Assembly: GCA_013115125.1 (NCBI GenBank)
Contig: JABANN010000094.1
Coordinates: 1-64,000, forward strand
Reading direction: 5' to 3'
DNA: 64,000 nucleotides
Origin: Perkinsus olseni
Lineage: Eukaryota; Perkinsozoa; Perkinsida
Shown here: piece by piece, positions 34,234 through 44,950 of the stretch
How positions within the stretch are numbered: the first letter of the stretch is position 1
How the letters are laid out: the number at the start of each line of letters is the position of its first letter
Translations under genes and position numbers: made by a program
Notes under the pieces: model-generated
The model's database searches: none
Told to the model about the DNA's origin: nothing
What the model saw: only the letters and a program-made list of their open reading frames with translations

Positions 34234-35422
34234 GTGGCAAAAGGCTGGTGTCACCGAGTACAACAACACGTAGGCAGCACCCAGGAAAGATGCTCAGGAG
34301 TCCGCTGCCCCAATGGCAGGTCCTGGGGTCGTCGAGGAACCAATTTTTCCGACTCGACCTTCGTTGGTTCAACAGCAAGCAGCGAAGAAAATACCACGCT
34401 CACCGGCGATGAAGACTCTTCCATTGTGAGTGCATTCGCTGGCACTTGCAAGGAGGATACGCTCATCATTTTTGACTGGGACGACACCATCCTCCCCACT
34501 CGCTTCCTCACCGTTGAATGTGTAAGACTCATCACCTACTGTGTCTGAACATGGGTCTCTCCTTTCCCTCTAGGGCTTGAGAGTCGACGGCCCCGGCCCA
34601 AGTCCTGAGCTCCGGAAGACGCTAGACGCCTACGCACAGCTGGCCAATGCCACCCTACTCACCGCCATGGAGCTAGGCAACGCTGGGCGGTATGACTTTC
34701 GCTTGCTTTTGATGGTCTCGGCAAAGGTACCGTTATTATAATTACTAACGCTGAGACGGGTTGGTTGCCATTGACTTGTGCCAAGTTCTTGCCATCTCTA
34801 TTGTCTACCGTCAACTCGATATATCACACCTCAGCCAGGAGTACCTACGAGCCGCAGGTGAGCAGCAGCGGCGCCATGCAGCAACCCTCCATTGGACGTG
34901 ATGGTTGCTCATCAGGGATTCGCCTCAGCCTTCGACTGGAAGGACCAAGCTTTCCGTCACTCCATCGCTTCACACTTTTCTGAGGTCCCCTTCATCCCTG
35001 GGTGAGGTCTGAATCCTGTATTCAACGCTCACGCTCGGCACACCTTCAGGCGTCGAAGATGCGTAATATCACTCGGTGATTCCGCCCATGAGCGGATGGC
35101 TGCGATATATGCCTGCCGTGAGTTCAACGAACAGTCTATGATTGATTCATCCTCACCGGCCGGGCTGCTCTGCAAGAGTCTCAAATTCATGGAGCGTCCG
35201 GATCTGGAACATCTACGAAAGGTACTACCAATGCTTCGGGCCTGCCCATCCTCCACTGTTGCCGATCAGGAACAGTATCTCATACAAGATTGTTTAGCCC
35301 AGATTGTTCGGTACGACCAAGACCTCGACTTGTGCATTCAGCCGCAGCACTGCGTTGCCCGTGACCAGCCACAAGCCGACGTGCTCAGCCAACAGAGCAT
35401 GGCGGCAGCCCACGGTGGCTGA
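34234..35422 (+). CDS. HAD-like hydrolase family protein, tandem copy 1
   Basis: Haloacid-dehalogenase-fold protein. The catalytic motif I is IIFDWDDTILPTRF (DxDxT), motif II IIITNAETGW, and a motif-III-like VISLGDSAHERMA lies after the last intron. Exons: from about 34234 to 34522 (to LTVEC), 34575-34858, 34921-35001, then from 35050 to the TGA at 35420-35422; introns are 45-62 nt. Between 34690 and 34730 the frame of the second exon shifts by one relative to the paralogue, either through a further unresolved intron or a real frameshift, so this copy may be impaired. The start is uncertain. The C-terminal region (FMERPDLEHLRKVL, CLAQIVRYDQDLDLCIQ) is nearly identical to copy 2. Substrate unknown. 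Confidence 0.65.
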
Positions 35423-35712
35423 CCCTCTCGTACACTAAGAATAATCCTGCTGTAGTATTCCGCTGAGTAATTCAGAATAGTCGACTACTAGGGTATTTGC
35501 TCGTTGCCGTATACCGGCACCAAAGGCCCTTTAGTAGCTGAACGAAGCGTCGTGTGATTTATCATTCTCCAAATGCTGCCTCCCATGCACCGTGAATTCC
35601 AAATTGCGTCTGCCCGGCTCAGGTCGAGTGCGATCTTTCGACCTCGTGTGTCGTTGAGTTCGAGTGTGGATCAATCTTCCAGCCAGTCTCTGATACTGTC
35701 GTCCGTCGTCCA

Positions 35713-35805
35713 ATGCCCTCTGGTGGAGTTACTGATGTCATCTCTCGCGATAGAGCCTGCAGCAGTGCTCCCGTGCCAGCCGACTCGTCAGTAGACTTGG
35801 CACGC

Positions 35806-35842
<37 letters not shown>

Positions 35843-37160
35843 TACAGCGCGAGGAACAGCGGAAAAGAGAACTGGATGCGAGGTGGTGATGCTGCGCTCG
35901 GCCTCGCCTCAGAGGATTGCTGCTCGTTTTCGGACAGTCGCTGCCTCTCGCAGGTTGACCAACAATGTTACTGAGGGCGGCCTTTCGCGTAGCGTTGAAG
36001 CTAAACAAGCACGGAGTGTCGTGGAAGAGGAGAAAGAGTGGGCGTTGATGACTGAGACGAACCCTGAAACGCTGCGTCAGATCGCGCGGCAGAAGAAATA
36101 TCAGCGCTGTGGACTCGACCTTCACCGGTTCGACGGCGAGCTGTGACAGCGACGAGGATCTTTCCATTGTGAGTGCATTCGCTGGCACTTGCAAGGAGGA
36201 TACGCTCATCATTTTTGACTGGGACGACACTATCCTCCCCACTCGCTTCCTCACCGTTGAATGTGTAAGCCCGGTGCTCATCATTGTATAGTGAAGAGAC
36301 TTTTCATTCGGGGCTCAGGGCCTCAGGGTTGACGGCCCGGACCCTGACAGCGATCTGCGGAAGATACTCGATGCTTATGCTCAGCTCGCTAATGCCACAT
36401 TGTTGGCCGCTATGGAATTGGGTAGTAGACGACAGAAGCGATCTTCGAGCGAGCGTGTGGGCCTCCTGCCAGGTACGGTCATAATCGTCACGAATGCCGA
36501 GACTGGCTGGCTGCCTCTCACGTGCGCCAAGTTCCTTCCATCGATGCTGCCAACTGTCAACATGATTTATCACACCTCAGCTCGAAGCACCTTCGAGCCA
36601 CGGGTGATACGCGGGGTTCGCCGCCGACGGTGATCACGAGTGTTCTCCTCCTCAGGGGTTCGTGTCAGCTTTCGAATGGAAAGAACAAGCCTTCCGCCAC
36701 GCCATAGCCTCTCATTTTGCGGACGTGCCATCAATCCCTGAGTAAAACGGATTGACTGCTGCTGTTGAAGTCCTTATGGCTTCCCTTCAGGCGTCGAAGA
36801 TGCGTAATATCACTCGGTGACTCCGCCCATGAGCGGATGGCTGCGATATATGCCTGCCGTGAGTTCAACGAACAGTCCATAATTGATTCATCCTCACCGG
36901 CCGGGCTGCTCTGCAAGAGTCTTAAATTCATGGAGCGCCCGGATCTGGAACATCTACGAAAGGTACTACTAATGCTCCGGGCCTGCCCATCCGCTACTGT
37001 TGCTCATCAGGAACAGTATCTCATACAAGATTGTTTAGCCCAAGTGGTTCGCTATGACCAAGACCTCGACCTGTGCATTCAACCCCAGCAATGTCTGGCC
37101 AAGGACGACATTCGCGGCAATCAAAGCAGCCGAATGCAGCAGCAACAACAACAGTATTAA
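35713..37160 (+). CDS. HAD-like hydrolase family protein with polyglutamine tract, tandem copy 2
   Basis: Paralogue of the preceding gene in the same orientation. The N-terminal exon contains an 11-unit CAG run at 35809-35841 coding polyglutamine, then REEQRKRELDARW, and after an intron RTVAASRRLTNNVTEGGLSR. Motif I (FDWDDTILPTRF, about 36210), motif II (VIIVTNAETGWLPLTCAKF) and the GDSAHERMAA block are all present, with introns at 36266-36318, 36606-36655 and 36742-36790. Unlike copy 1, the frame through motif II is continuous. It ends with a Gln-rich tail and TAA at 37160. A one-base frame difference near 36105-36120 before motif I is unexplained and probably hides an intron. The start at 35713 is the first ATG in the polyQ frame. 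Confidence 0.65.
35809..35841 (+). repeat. CAG microsatellite
   Basis: Eleven perfect CAG units preceded by CAA, inside the N-terminal coding exon of HAD-like copy 2, giving twelve glutamines. Copy 1 lacks it. Confidence 0.9.
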
Positions 37161-37752
37161 TTCATTTATAGTAGCTCCATGCAAAGAACCATCGCCATCC
37201 ACGATGCTATTGAGTACGATAATGATCAGAGTATACTGCCTCGCGTACGAGCTCCTCACTGCCCCAGTCCCACTGCTCTTGTATATTTGCTACTATAAAA
37301 GCGCGCCATGGTAAATGCATGGGTAGTGACAGCAGAAGCGTCTTGAGTTTTGTTTCTAGTGAGCATCATTGCTCATGCATGGAGTACCACTCCAATCGCT
37401 TCTTATCCAAGTGCTAATGGTTTCGATACATTTTGTGTCTCGACTGTTCAACTCCGGCGCACACGATTGTTGGTCATACGCTTACCAACGGAGCCTCTCT
37501 GCATCTGCCCGTCGTCAGCTGATTCGCGAAGCACAACGACGCGACAACCACCCCGCTCAATAAACTGATTCTGAAACTCACATTCGATTCTACAATTGAT
37601 TTTTACGCGTAAAATGCTCACAATCAATAGCTTCAAAATTGCTTTATTGAGCACCCCCAACAACTCTCTTAGAATTCCATCGTACATAGCGTAGCCCGAC
37701 TATCAACGCATAACTCGGACATCACCGAAAAAGACAGTCAGATGTTCGGAAA
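37161..37752. other. intergenic between convergent genes
   Basis: Lies between the 3' ends of HAD-like copy 2 (+) and the bacterial-type RtcB gene (-). It is A+T-richer than its neighbours. No gene or repeat is evident. Confidence 0.5.
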
Positions 37753-39658
37753 CTAATATCCCTTCATATTCATCAGTGGCTTCAACTTATGCACGACCTC
37801 CACCAGGTCCTCCTGGTTTACCATCACCTCCTTGAGGTCCTTGTAGGCCACTGGCGCCTCGTCACGTACCTGAAGTGTATCGCATTGTGGATGAACGCTC
37901 AGCCGACCTCACCAGTTTTGCCGCGTTACTGTCCCAGATGATTCCCTCCATCATTTCGTTGAGCTCGTCCACCCCGACCACACGCTTGGCGGCATTACGG
38001 CTGAGCTTACGACCAGCGCCATGAGAGCCTGAGCGGCAGCTAACAGAAAACCCAGTGAATCTTAGTGCCGCGCGAGAAGTAGCAAACCCACATGAGCTCC
38101 AGGCCATGCTCTCTCCCTTCCCTCGGGTTATAAAGCTGCCGGTGCCCATGCTGCCGGGTATTATCCCAAGCTGACCTTTTCGAGCCTTGCAAAGAGGAGT
38201 GTCGTGCTACAGTCACTCATTCACAGAGCCTCTCCGAGCACCATGGACGAACAGAGGCGAACAGAGGCCATACCGAGGTCGCTCCTTTTCTCGTTATCCA
38301 CAATTTGTCCCGTAGTATTCTCCCTGATTCTGGGTCCCTATACGTACAGTCTTCACATTCGCAGTAATTATGGTGGATGTTCACCAGGGTGCTCCAATCT
38401 GGCACCTTGCCTGTTAGATCTCGTACAGCGCCTGCCACAGAAGCGATACGTCTGGCGACCACACCTGCACCCGGCCGTTACCAACAAATGAATTCATCAT
38501 GAATTTTCGGTTCTCCATAGCATAAGCTTGGCAAAAATGCATGTCCCGGAGGTAGTTCTGGCCAGCCTCACTGGCGATCGCCAGGTGGGCCAAGTTCTCC
38601 TTCGAAGTACCTGTCTGTCTCGCAGCCAGCCTGAAGTCAGGGGAATTCTCAGCTCTCTCTCTGGGGAATCACGAACGGCCATCACGACCCGAAGCGCTCA
38701 AAATGTTCTTTTATACGTCGAGCCGTACACAGCACCATAAGCTCACCCGTCGTAATATTGGGCAGTGACGTTGCCAATATTTCTACTGCCTGAGTGCAGC
38801 ATGAGCCATATGCTCTCCTCCTCGTCATAAAGAAGTTCAATAAAATGGTTACCGCCACCCAGCGTGCCAATCTGTCTAACGTGACGCTCGCCAATGACCT
38901 AAACCGAGGACCGTTCCCTGGAGCCGCTTCAAGGGTCCTCCTGGTTGACTCACTCTCCTGGTGTGCGCGGTGGGATTGTGCTCTTCCATCAGACGTTTCA
39001 TGGCCCCTCGCATTTCCGGTGATGCCTTCTCGTGGCTGTTGAAGCCTGCCAAGGTTCCAATGGCTCGCAAGAGGAGCGAGGCCGGCCCAGACCTACCGGT
39101 GGGAATCCTCTGCACCAACTGGCCGTGTAATTTCACTAGGAAAGTCTCCGAGAGCCCGAGACGAGTGAGACCGGGGACCTGTCGAGGAACCGCCACAAAG
39201 AGTACCACTGTCGAGGGAAAGTCAGAACGGGCGGAGACACGAGGCGCGGACCTTCACGGCGCACATGCCACAGCCAATGTCAACACCAACAGCATTCGGA
39301 CAGACGAAATCTCGAGATGCAAAGACGCTCCCTATCGTGGCACCTGATAACTGCTCTTCTCTCGTACCGTAACTTCCCCACATCACGGCTCACCTTTGCC
39401 CAGGTGCACGTCGGGCATGGCGGCGACGTATCCGACCACCATACGCGACCGAGAGAGGTTGATCCTGGACAGGCACGAGGCAGCGTGAACGATACAGGCT
39501 CATCGTCTTCGTCGAGCGGCGTGGGCTCACAGCTGTTGCATGGTCTGCTCATCGACGTCATCAGTGTAGAGGTGGACAGGCGTGCCACCGGACGGGCGTA
39601 TAACCCTAGGGAACTTCGGTGAAGCCGACGCTAGGATGGCGCGAGAGCATACCAGCAT
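37753..39658 (-). CDS. rtcB: RtcB RNA-splicing ligase, bacterial-type
   Basis: GTP-dependent ligase that joins 2',3'-cyclic phosphate and 5'-OH RNA ends. The start at 39658 gives MLVCSRAILASASPKFPRVI, which could be an organelle-targeting leader, then GTPVHLYTDDVDEQTMQQL, VVGYVAAMPDVHLGKG (motif with catalytic Asp/His), and QLVQRIPTGRSG. Later exons give TLGGGNHFIELLYDEEES, WLMLHSGSRNIGN, SHGAGRKLSRNAAKR (the histidine nucleotidylation site motif) and the C-terminus EAPVAYKDLKEVM, LVEVVHKLKPLMNMKGY, ending TAG at 37753-37755. The VEVVHKLKP ending and SRNIGN motif are typical of bacterial RtcB, unlike the HSPC117-type gene 1.7 kb upstream. About ten short introns interrupt it, so it has been in a eukaryotic genome for long. 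Confidence 0.85.
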
Positions 39659-39909
39659 ACTGACTGGGGGACTGGGGAAAAACTTCCACGTGGCCCCGCC
39701 ACAAAACTGCCGATCTGTGTTGAGGTACCTCGTCCTCGAGCAGAGTACTCAAGAGCCAACAGCGGAAGAACGGCTCTTCTACTTCGGCGATGCGGAGGAC
39801 ACCGGGCAGCGCAACGCCCTTTAATGTAAAACATTAAGAACGACGAATTGGGTCATCATGTTGAACAGAGAGGCCAGGCTCCTGACCCCTGCGGGATGAC
39901 CATGATCTC

Positions 39910-41031
39910 CTAGAGCTGACCAGTAGCAAGGACGATGTCCACGCTGGTGCAGTCTGCCCTGTACTCTCGATAGTGCCCAACCACCAGCCAGCTGGGCAGC
40001 TCCCAGCAGTTGCGCACCTCCACGTCCGTCCCCTCAGCGACCAAGCCTGTCAGACGGCTTAGTTGGTTCCCTCCGCCCGTTATCAACACATGCTGGCCTT
40101 TCTCGAACCCAATCCACATCCCTTCGCCAAGGACGTAGGAGGCGACCCGCCCGCTCACGTCCACCCACTCGCGGTCGACGGTCATGAGACGACTTGGAAA
40201 TTTCCAACCTCCTGGCAGAGTGAGAGGGGTTTCTAGATCTCGTCTTCTATGGAACTTGCGGCCAGGCAGCAGCCCTTGCCAGCAGAGCTGACAACCCGTA
40301 GGCAGTCCGAACTCTCGCCTCGAGCCAGGCAGTTGATCCTGATCGACTACTAACAGCCCAGCCTTAGCCCTGCCTCCTACGACCGACTTCACGATCGCGC
40401 GGACCTGAGTTTTCACGGAGACAACCTCGTCCCCCACCAGCACATCTTCAGGGCATGTGCTGCTAGCCCCGGCCACGCTGCGACCTGCGCCGTCGAGGCC
40501 GACGTATAGAACGGGGAATCTTCGTACGACCGAGAACTCGAGCACTTCATCAGAATCATCTATGGGGAGACCCGCCTCCAGCGCGTCCAACTCACTGGCG
40601 GTGATATCTTCTTCGGCATGGGTCGGTAGGGGTTGGTCGTTGACCTGCAGGTCGTCGAACATCTCCAGTTTTCGCCTCTTCCCGAGCGGTCGCGGTAACG
40701 TCTCAATAGTTCGGTGGTCGACTTCCCCGGTCTGCCGGACATCATCAGCTTCAGTGGCGTCGCCGGACTCGTTCGACGATGGCTTGGGGCGGAGCAGGGG
40801 TGCCTCGAATGAGAGTAGGTTGTCCCTTGCCGGCCGCTTCTAAAAGGGACGACAGTATCGTGTCCGAACAATGTATGCTGCGATGCTCACGCTGGGTGCT
40901 TTGAGTAGGGCCTCGGTGGTTTCCTCGCCCAGCATCCGGGCGGCCTTGGACAGGGCTGCCTTCGATACCGGCTCCAGGGACTTGCCGCCCGCTGTCAATA
41001 GCAAAGGGATTTCGCCACGGCCGGCTGCCAT
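39910..41031 (-). CDS. hypothetical protein between the two RtcB genes
   Basis: Begins MAAGRGEIPLLLTAGGKSLE at 41031. A 51-nt GT-AG intron (about 40893-40843) lies in phase 0 before KRPARDNLLSFEAP. Then follow an acidic/basic region with GKRRKLEMFDDLQVNDQP (possible nuclear signal) and a 190-residue beta-rich C-terminal domain: VLYVGLDGAGRSVAGA, VLVGDEVVSVKTQVRAIVKS, EWVDVSGRVASYVLGEGM, GQHVLITGGGNQLSRLTGLV, ending TGA at 39910. The pattern of alternating strands with DVSGRV and GQHVLI resembles an OB-fold nucleic-acid-binding protein, but I cannot name a family. About 355 aa. Confidence 0.6.
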
Positions 41032-41082
41032 TCGAAACGCGGTTTCCTTTCACCCAATCTCATCCGTCTAAACACTAAGGAG

Positions 41083-41131
41083 GCCCGCCGACTGTCATGG
41101 TGACAGTGTCACCACCTGGCCATCGGCGGGC
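41083..41131. other. hairpin with nested inverted repeats
   Basis: GCCCGCCGA at 41083-41091 pairs with TCGGCGGGC at 41123-41131. Inside it CTGTCATGGTGACAG and GGTGACAGTGTCACC form further short palindromes. It lies between the 3' end of the eukaryotic-type RtcB gene and the start of the hypothetical gene, both on the minus strand. It may be a 3'-UTR structure, a protein-binding site or chance. Confidence 0.5.
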
Positions 41132-41338
41132 TTCCGAAAACCTCTGTCTCGCCCATTTGAGCGGCTAAGCACCGTTCTCGGAGTGATTGAGCACCCTCAC
41201 GCTCTGACTGGTTACTCGCAAACTCGACACATCATCCCAAGGGAGAAAAAAGACACAGTCGCTTGGTGAGATAATAATAAATCGCTAAGGATAAGCCTCG
41301 AGAACAAATGCTATTCAATGGCCATTGGAGATCCAAAC

Positions 41339-43744
41339 TCAGCCCTTGACCACTGCGATGGGGCGCATCTTGACGACCTTGCTGGATATGCCCGCCTGGT
41401 GACACGTGTTAACCACTGCGGTGACATCCTTATACGACTCCGGTGCCTCCTCCACGATCAGCTTCGGCGATGCAACACGCATGCTCACACCCTGAAACAA
41501 CAGCCTGAATCGGGAACCCCGCTCACAATTTTCTGCATCGCCCAGGTTCGGCGCCCCACCCCACCGGGGAGGAGAAGGTCGATACTCACCCTGTCCGCCA
41601 GCTCTGATGTGACATGGTCATAGTCGAGTTTGCGGCGACTCCCACTCCTGCTAAGGACTCTTCCAGCGCCATGGCAAGTACTCGAGAACGTCTCTTTCTG
41701 GAGAATAACCAGGATACACAATTTGCTAGTCCCGCCTCCCCCTACCTCTCCTGTGTGAGTGCCGACCAGCACATACGAACAGGTACCCATCGACCCACCG
41801 ATCAGGACAGGCTCTCCAATACTCTGAAATTAGGGAGAAATGCTCGCCGCAGCGCCGCGAGGAATCGACTCTGTCACCTGATAGTCACTGGCCACGAGGG
41901 GATGGTTGGGCGGGAAGGCTCGAGTGGCCCCCTTACGATGTACTAGAAGCTGCTTCACGGCACCATCGACCAGCTAACGAAAAAATCCGACCATCTAGCA
42001 AAGATGGCCAACTCCCGTACATGCTCCTCCAACTTGGCCGTGTTGTGCGATATGTCATAAACGACATGCATGTCCAGATCATCAGCATCTTGCTTGAAGA
42101 CCTGTAATGGGACGGATACGACCACTCGGCTGTGGCGGGCCGGAATCTAACCTTGCTGAAGGCCTGTCTCGCCATGAAGGTGATGGTGCTGCGGTTGACC
42201 CAGGCGAAGTTGGCCGCGGCTGCCATGGATCTGAGGTACAGCTGGCCCTCCTCGGAGTGGATAGGGGCACATGACAGCTGCGGGTCGTTGAGATGGATCG
42301 GATTCTGACCAGGCAAGGGCATGCCGGATGAGCCCTAGTGTTGCACCAACCTTCCTAGTCATCGCGGCCTTGCACATAAGCTGCAGGGCATCCGTTGCCA
42401 CTTGATGGCCCAGGCCTCGGCTACCGCTGTGCATCATCAGGCACACCTACAACCACTCCCCTATACGGCATTATTAGGAGAAGGCCCACTCACCTGGCCC
42501 TGCCGCTCCAGTCCTAGCTGCTTGGCCGCGTACTTGTCGTAGATCTCGTCAACGACCTAAATACTAATACATCCGCCTCCCATACAGAAAAGTACGGGGG
42601 AGGCCCACCTGCACTTCAGCATAGTGGTTGCCAGCTCCCAGAGTCCCCAGCTGCGGCACGCCTCGGATCATTGCCCTCCTCGATACCTGAGGACGGTGGC
42701 CATACCGCTCACCAGGGCAAGCCTAGACTGTTACTTCGGAGGCATTGGCATTGAGGAGCCGTCCTTGCTCCTCACAGTGGTACTTGTCCTCCACCCAGCT
42801 GTAGCCCTCACGCACCGACCAGTCCATGCCGTATTGCTGCACGTAAAAAGGTCGAGACGCGAGGAGACACTCAACAGCAACATCTCACCAGAGCCTCTCT
42901 GAGCGTATCCTGATTCACCGGCACGACACCCTCCGAGCCAACCCCAACGGGTATGCAGTCGTACAGAGCCTGGACAAGCTGCTCCTTCACAGGTTCCACG
43001 TCGCTTAGGGTAAGATTGGTCCTGACTTAGTTGGCAGTGACAAAGACAGGGAGCGAGGCCTCGGCACCTCAGCAACCTCACACCGCAGTTGATATCGAAA
43101 CCGACTCCTCCTGGTGACACGATGGCCCGGGGGTTTGAAGCATCGACTGAAACGAAGAACGGTGGTTGAAGGCTAGCCACTGGTCCTGGTTTACATGCTG
43201 CAACAGATCCAACAGCAAAGCCGTAGCCACTGTGAATGTCAGGGAGGCCGATGGCGTTGCCGACGATTCCTGAGAGACCCAGGGTGCTCGCGGAAATGCA
43301 ACTCAACACCCTACCTGGCAAAGACGCGACATTCCCCAGCTGCTTCAAGGCTGGTAGAAATCCTGCCTCCCCCGCCGGTCGAACCGAGTACCGCCTGAGA
43401 TAACATCCTCGTCGCTTCCTGACTCCCAAGTTTCTCACAACAACGTGCGACCACTACGACAAGCCTCGCTGTGACTGGTTACCGGTACGCTAGCCGCCCG
43501 CCCTCAGTGCTTTCCGGCGCGCCCCGGACGCCCACTGCCCACATTACTGTAGTTCGTCCATCACAGCCGGCATGATCTTCTCATTGGCATAAAACTTGAC
43601 CGGCACATTCATGTTCTCCACGAAGCCTTTGTCAATGTGCCACCGCGGGGACTCCATTCTTGATATGAACTTTTTGTCCTCCTCGAAGGGCCTCCGTACG
43701 ACTGGTGACGCTGATGATGATGATGATGATGATGATGATGACAT
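41339..43744 (-). CDS. RTCB: RtcB tRNA-splicing ligase, eukaryotic HSPC117-type
   Basis: Catalytic subunit of the tRNA ligase complex. Start at 43744: [13 protein letters not shown], coded by a GAT/ATC-type repeat, then [35 protein letters not shown]. Exons follow with [56 protein letters not shown] (metal-binding Asp and Cys), [82 protein letters not shown] (active His region), [19 protein letters not shown] and [13 protein letters not shown] ending TGA at 41339-41341. The order and length match human RTCB throughout. More than ten short introns. Together with the bacterial-type gene at 37.8-39.7 kb it forms an unusual same-strand pair. Confidence 0.92.
43713..43739 (+). repeat. GAT microsatellite coding polyserine in RTCB
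   Basis: Nine perfect GAT units. On the minus strand they encode the Ser run directly after the start codon of the HSPC117-type RtcB gene. Confidence 0.9.
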
Positions 43745-44051
43745 TGTATTCAACAACAACAACAACCACCTCCTCCAACTTCCAAGCACAATCGCCCTGG
43801 TTTCACCATAGACAAGTTTCAGCCCTTTCCAGGCTAGGAGGGACTCAGGAGGCTCACAGCCACCTTAAACGCAACAGGCCGCTTGGGACAATTCAGAAAA
43901 ATCATTTTCAAGTCGGGATCTCTGGGCGTTCCATTATGGACGACGCGCGAGGTATTCAAAACTGTGATTGGTAGTTGAGATAAGAGCGACCCATCACGCC
44001 CGCGCACCACCCCGACCATCCCTCAGAAGGGCTCGTCCAGCATCGTAGATC

Positions 44052-44720
44052 TTAGGTGGTATAAACCCGGCAGGCTGTTCTCACGAGGGACTTGCAGACC
44101 AGACAGGTACTCAACACCTCCGGCGCCTCCAGCCTAATCTGACCGTAGCATTCACGGCATAAGATCATGTGGCCACACGGGACCAGCACAACCTCCGCTC
44201 GGCGATGGAGACAGATGACACAACGGCCATGCTTCTTCTTTGTTTCCGAGGAGCTCTCGTCCTCCGAACTAGCTAGCTGCTTCTCCCATTTTTCCTGGTC
44301 TCCCGCAGGTTGTGCAGCATCATTCCAGCCCTCAACATCGAGCACGCTGGTGATGAATCGCCCGCCATGAACATGGGCCAGTGGCCGTCTAATAAGGTTG
44401 TATATAACCATTCGGGACTTGGCCTCCCACTTGGGGGGCCTCAGGCGTCGATTCATCTCGGTGATGTCGCATTCGATTTCGGGAAGGTGGCCAGGCCTCA
44501 TGCCCGCCCACCGACGGGCCACTCGGTAGCCCCAGTCGGCATACCGCTCCTGTACTTCACTAGGTGCGCTCTTCCACCAGAAGAAGTAGCCCAGTATCAC
44601 CACTATCGGCATCAACGCTTGGGCCATGAGCAACAAGCCGTCCCACGCCAAGGATGGATAGAATAGGAGGTCCTGAAGGGGACCACAACCGCTTACCGTC
44701 AGAACGGCAGTTACATTCAA
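44052..44720 (-). CDS. membrane-anchored RING-finger protein (or 3' part of a longer gene)
   Basis: The frame starts at MNVTAVLTVSGCG and soon enters a hydrophobic helix (LLLMAQALMPIVVILGYFFW). A cytoplasmic stretch with RRWAGMRPGHLPEIE and PPKWEAKSRMVIYNLIRRPL follows, then acidic SSEDESSSETKKK, and a C-terminal C3HC4 RING: CVICLHRRAEVVLVPCGH, LCRECYGQIRL, STCLVCKSLV. C-terminal RING fingers of this spacing are typical of MUL1/XIAP-like E3 ligases. The first 24 nt after the eighth codon could be an intron (GTAAGC...CAG), in frame either way. The open frame ends TAA/TAG at 44052. The multi-span frame just upstream may be the 5' part of the same gene. Confidence 0.7.
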   Translation of the reverse strand: MNVTAVLTVSGCGPLQDLLFYPSLAWDGLLLMAQALMPIVVILGYFFWWKSAPSEVQERYADWGYRVARRWAGMRPGHLPEIECDITEMNRRLRPPKWEAKSRMVIYNLIRRPLAHVHGGRFITSVLDVEGWNDAAQPAGDQEKWEKQLASSEDESSSETKKKHGRCVICLHRRAEVVLVPCGHMILCRECYGQIRLEAPEVLSTCLVCKSLVRTACRVYTT

Positions 44721-44950
44721 TGCAGGGCATCAGCTAGGCGTATGCATGCACGCCTTCGGCGTACAGTCCGACAACCGTAGGTACGAGGGTGGCGTTCTCT
44801 CGCCATGCGTACATGCATTCTTCCCCGAGGCGTGTGAATTTGGCGGGGAAAACACGGGTTTTCACAGTGTTATCGCCGATCTAGACGTCTTAAATCCTCA
44901 TCTTCCTCTCTGAGGCGTCAACTCCCGCGATTCTAGATGAACCCTCGTGT

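Noticed and set aside
35619-36284. 221-codon minus-strand frame with a polycysteine run
   Set aside because: Antisense to the CAG tract and motif I of HAD-like copy 2; the Cys run is the complement of the Gln codons.
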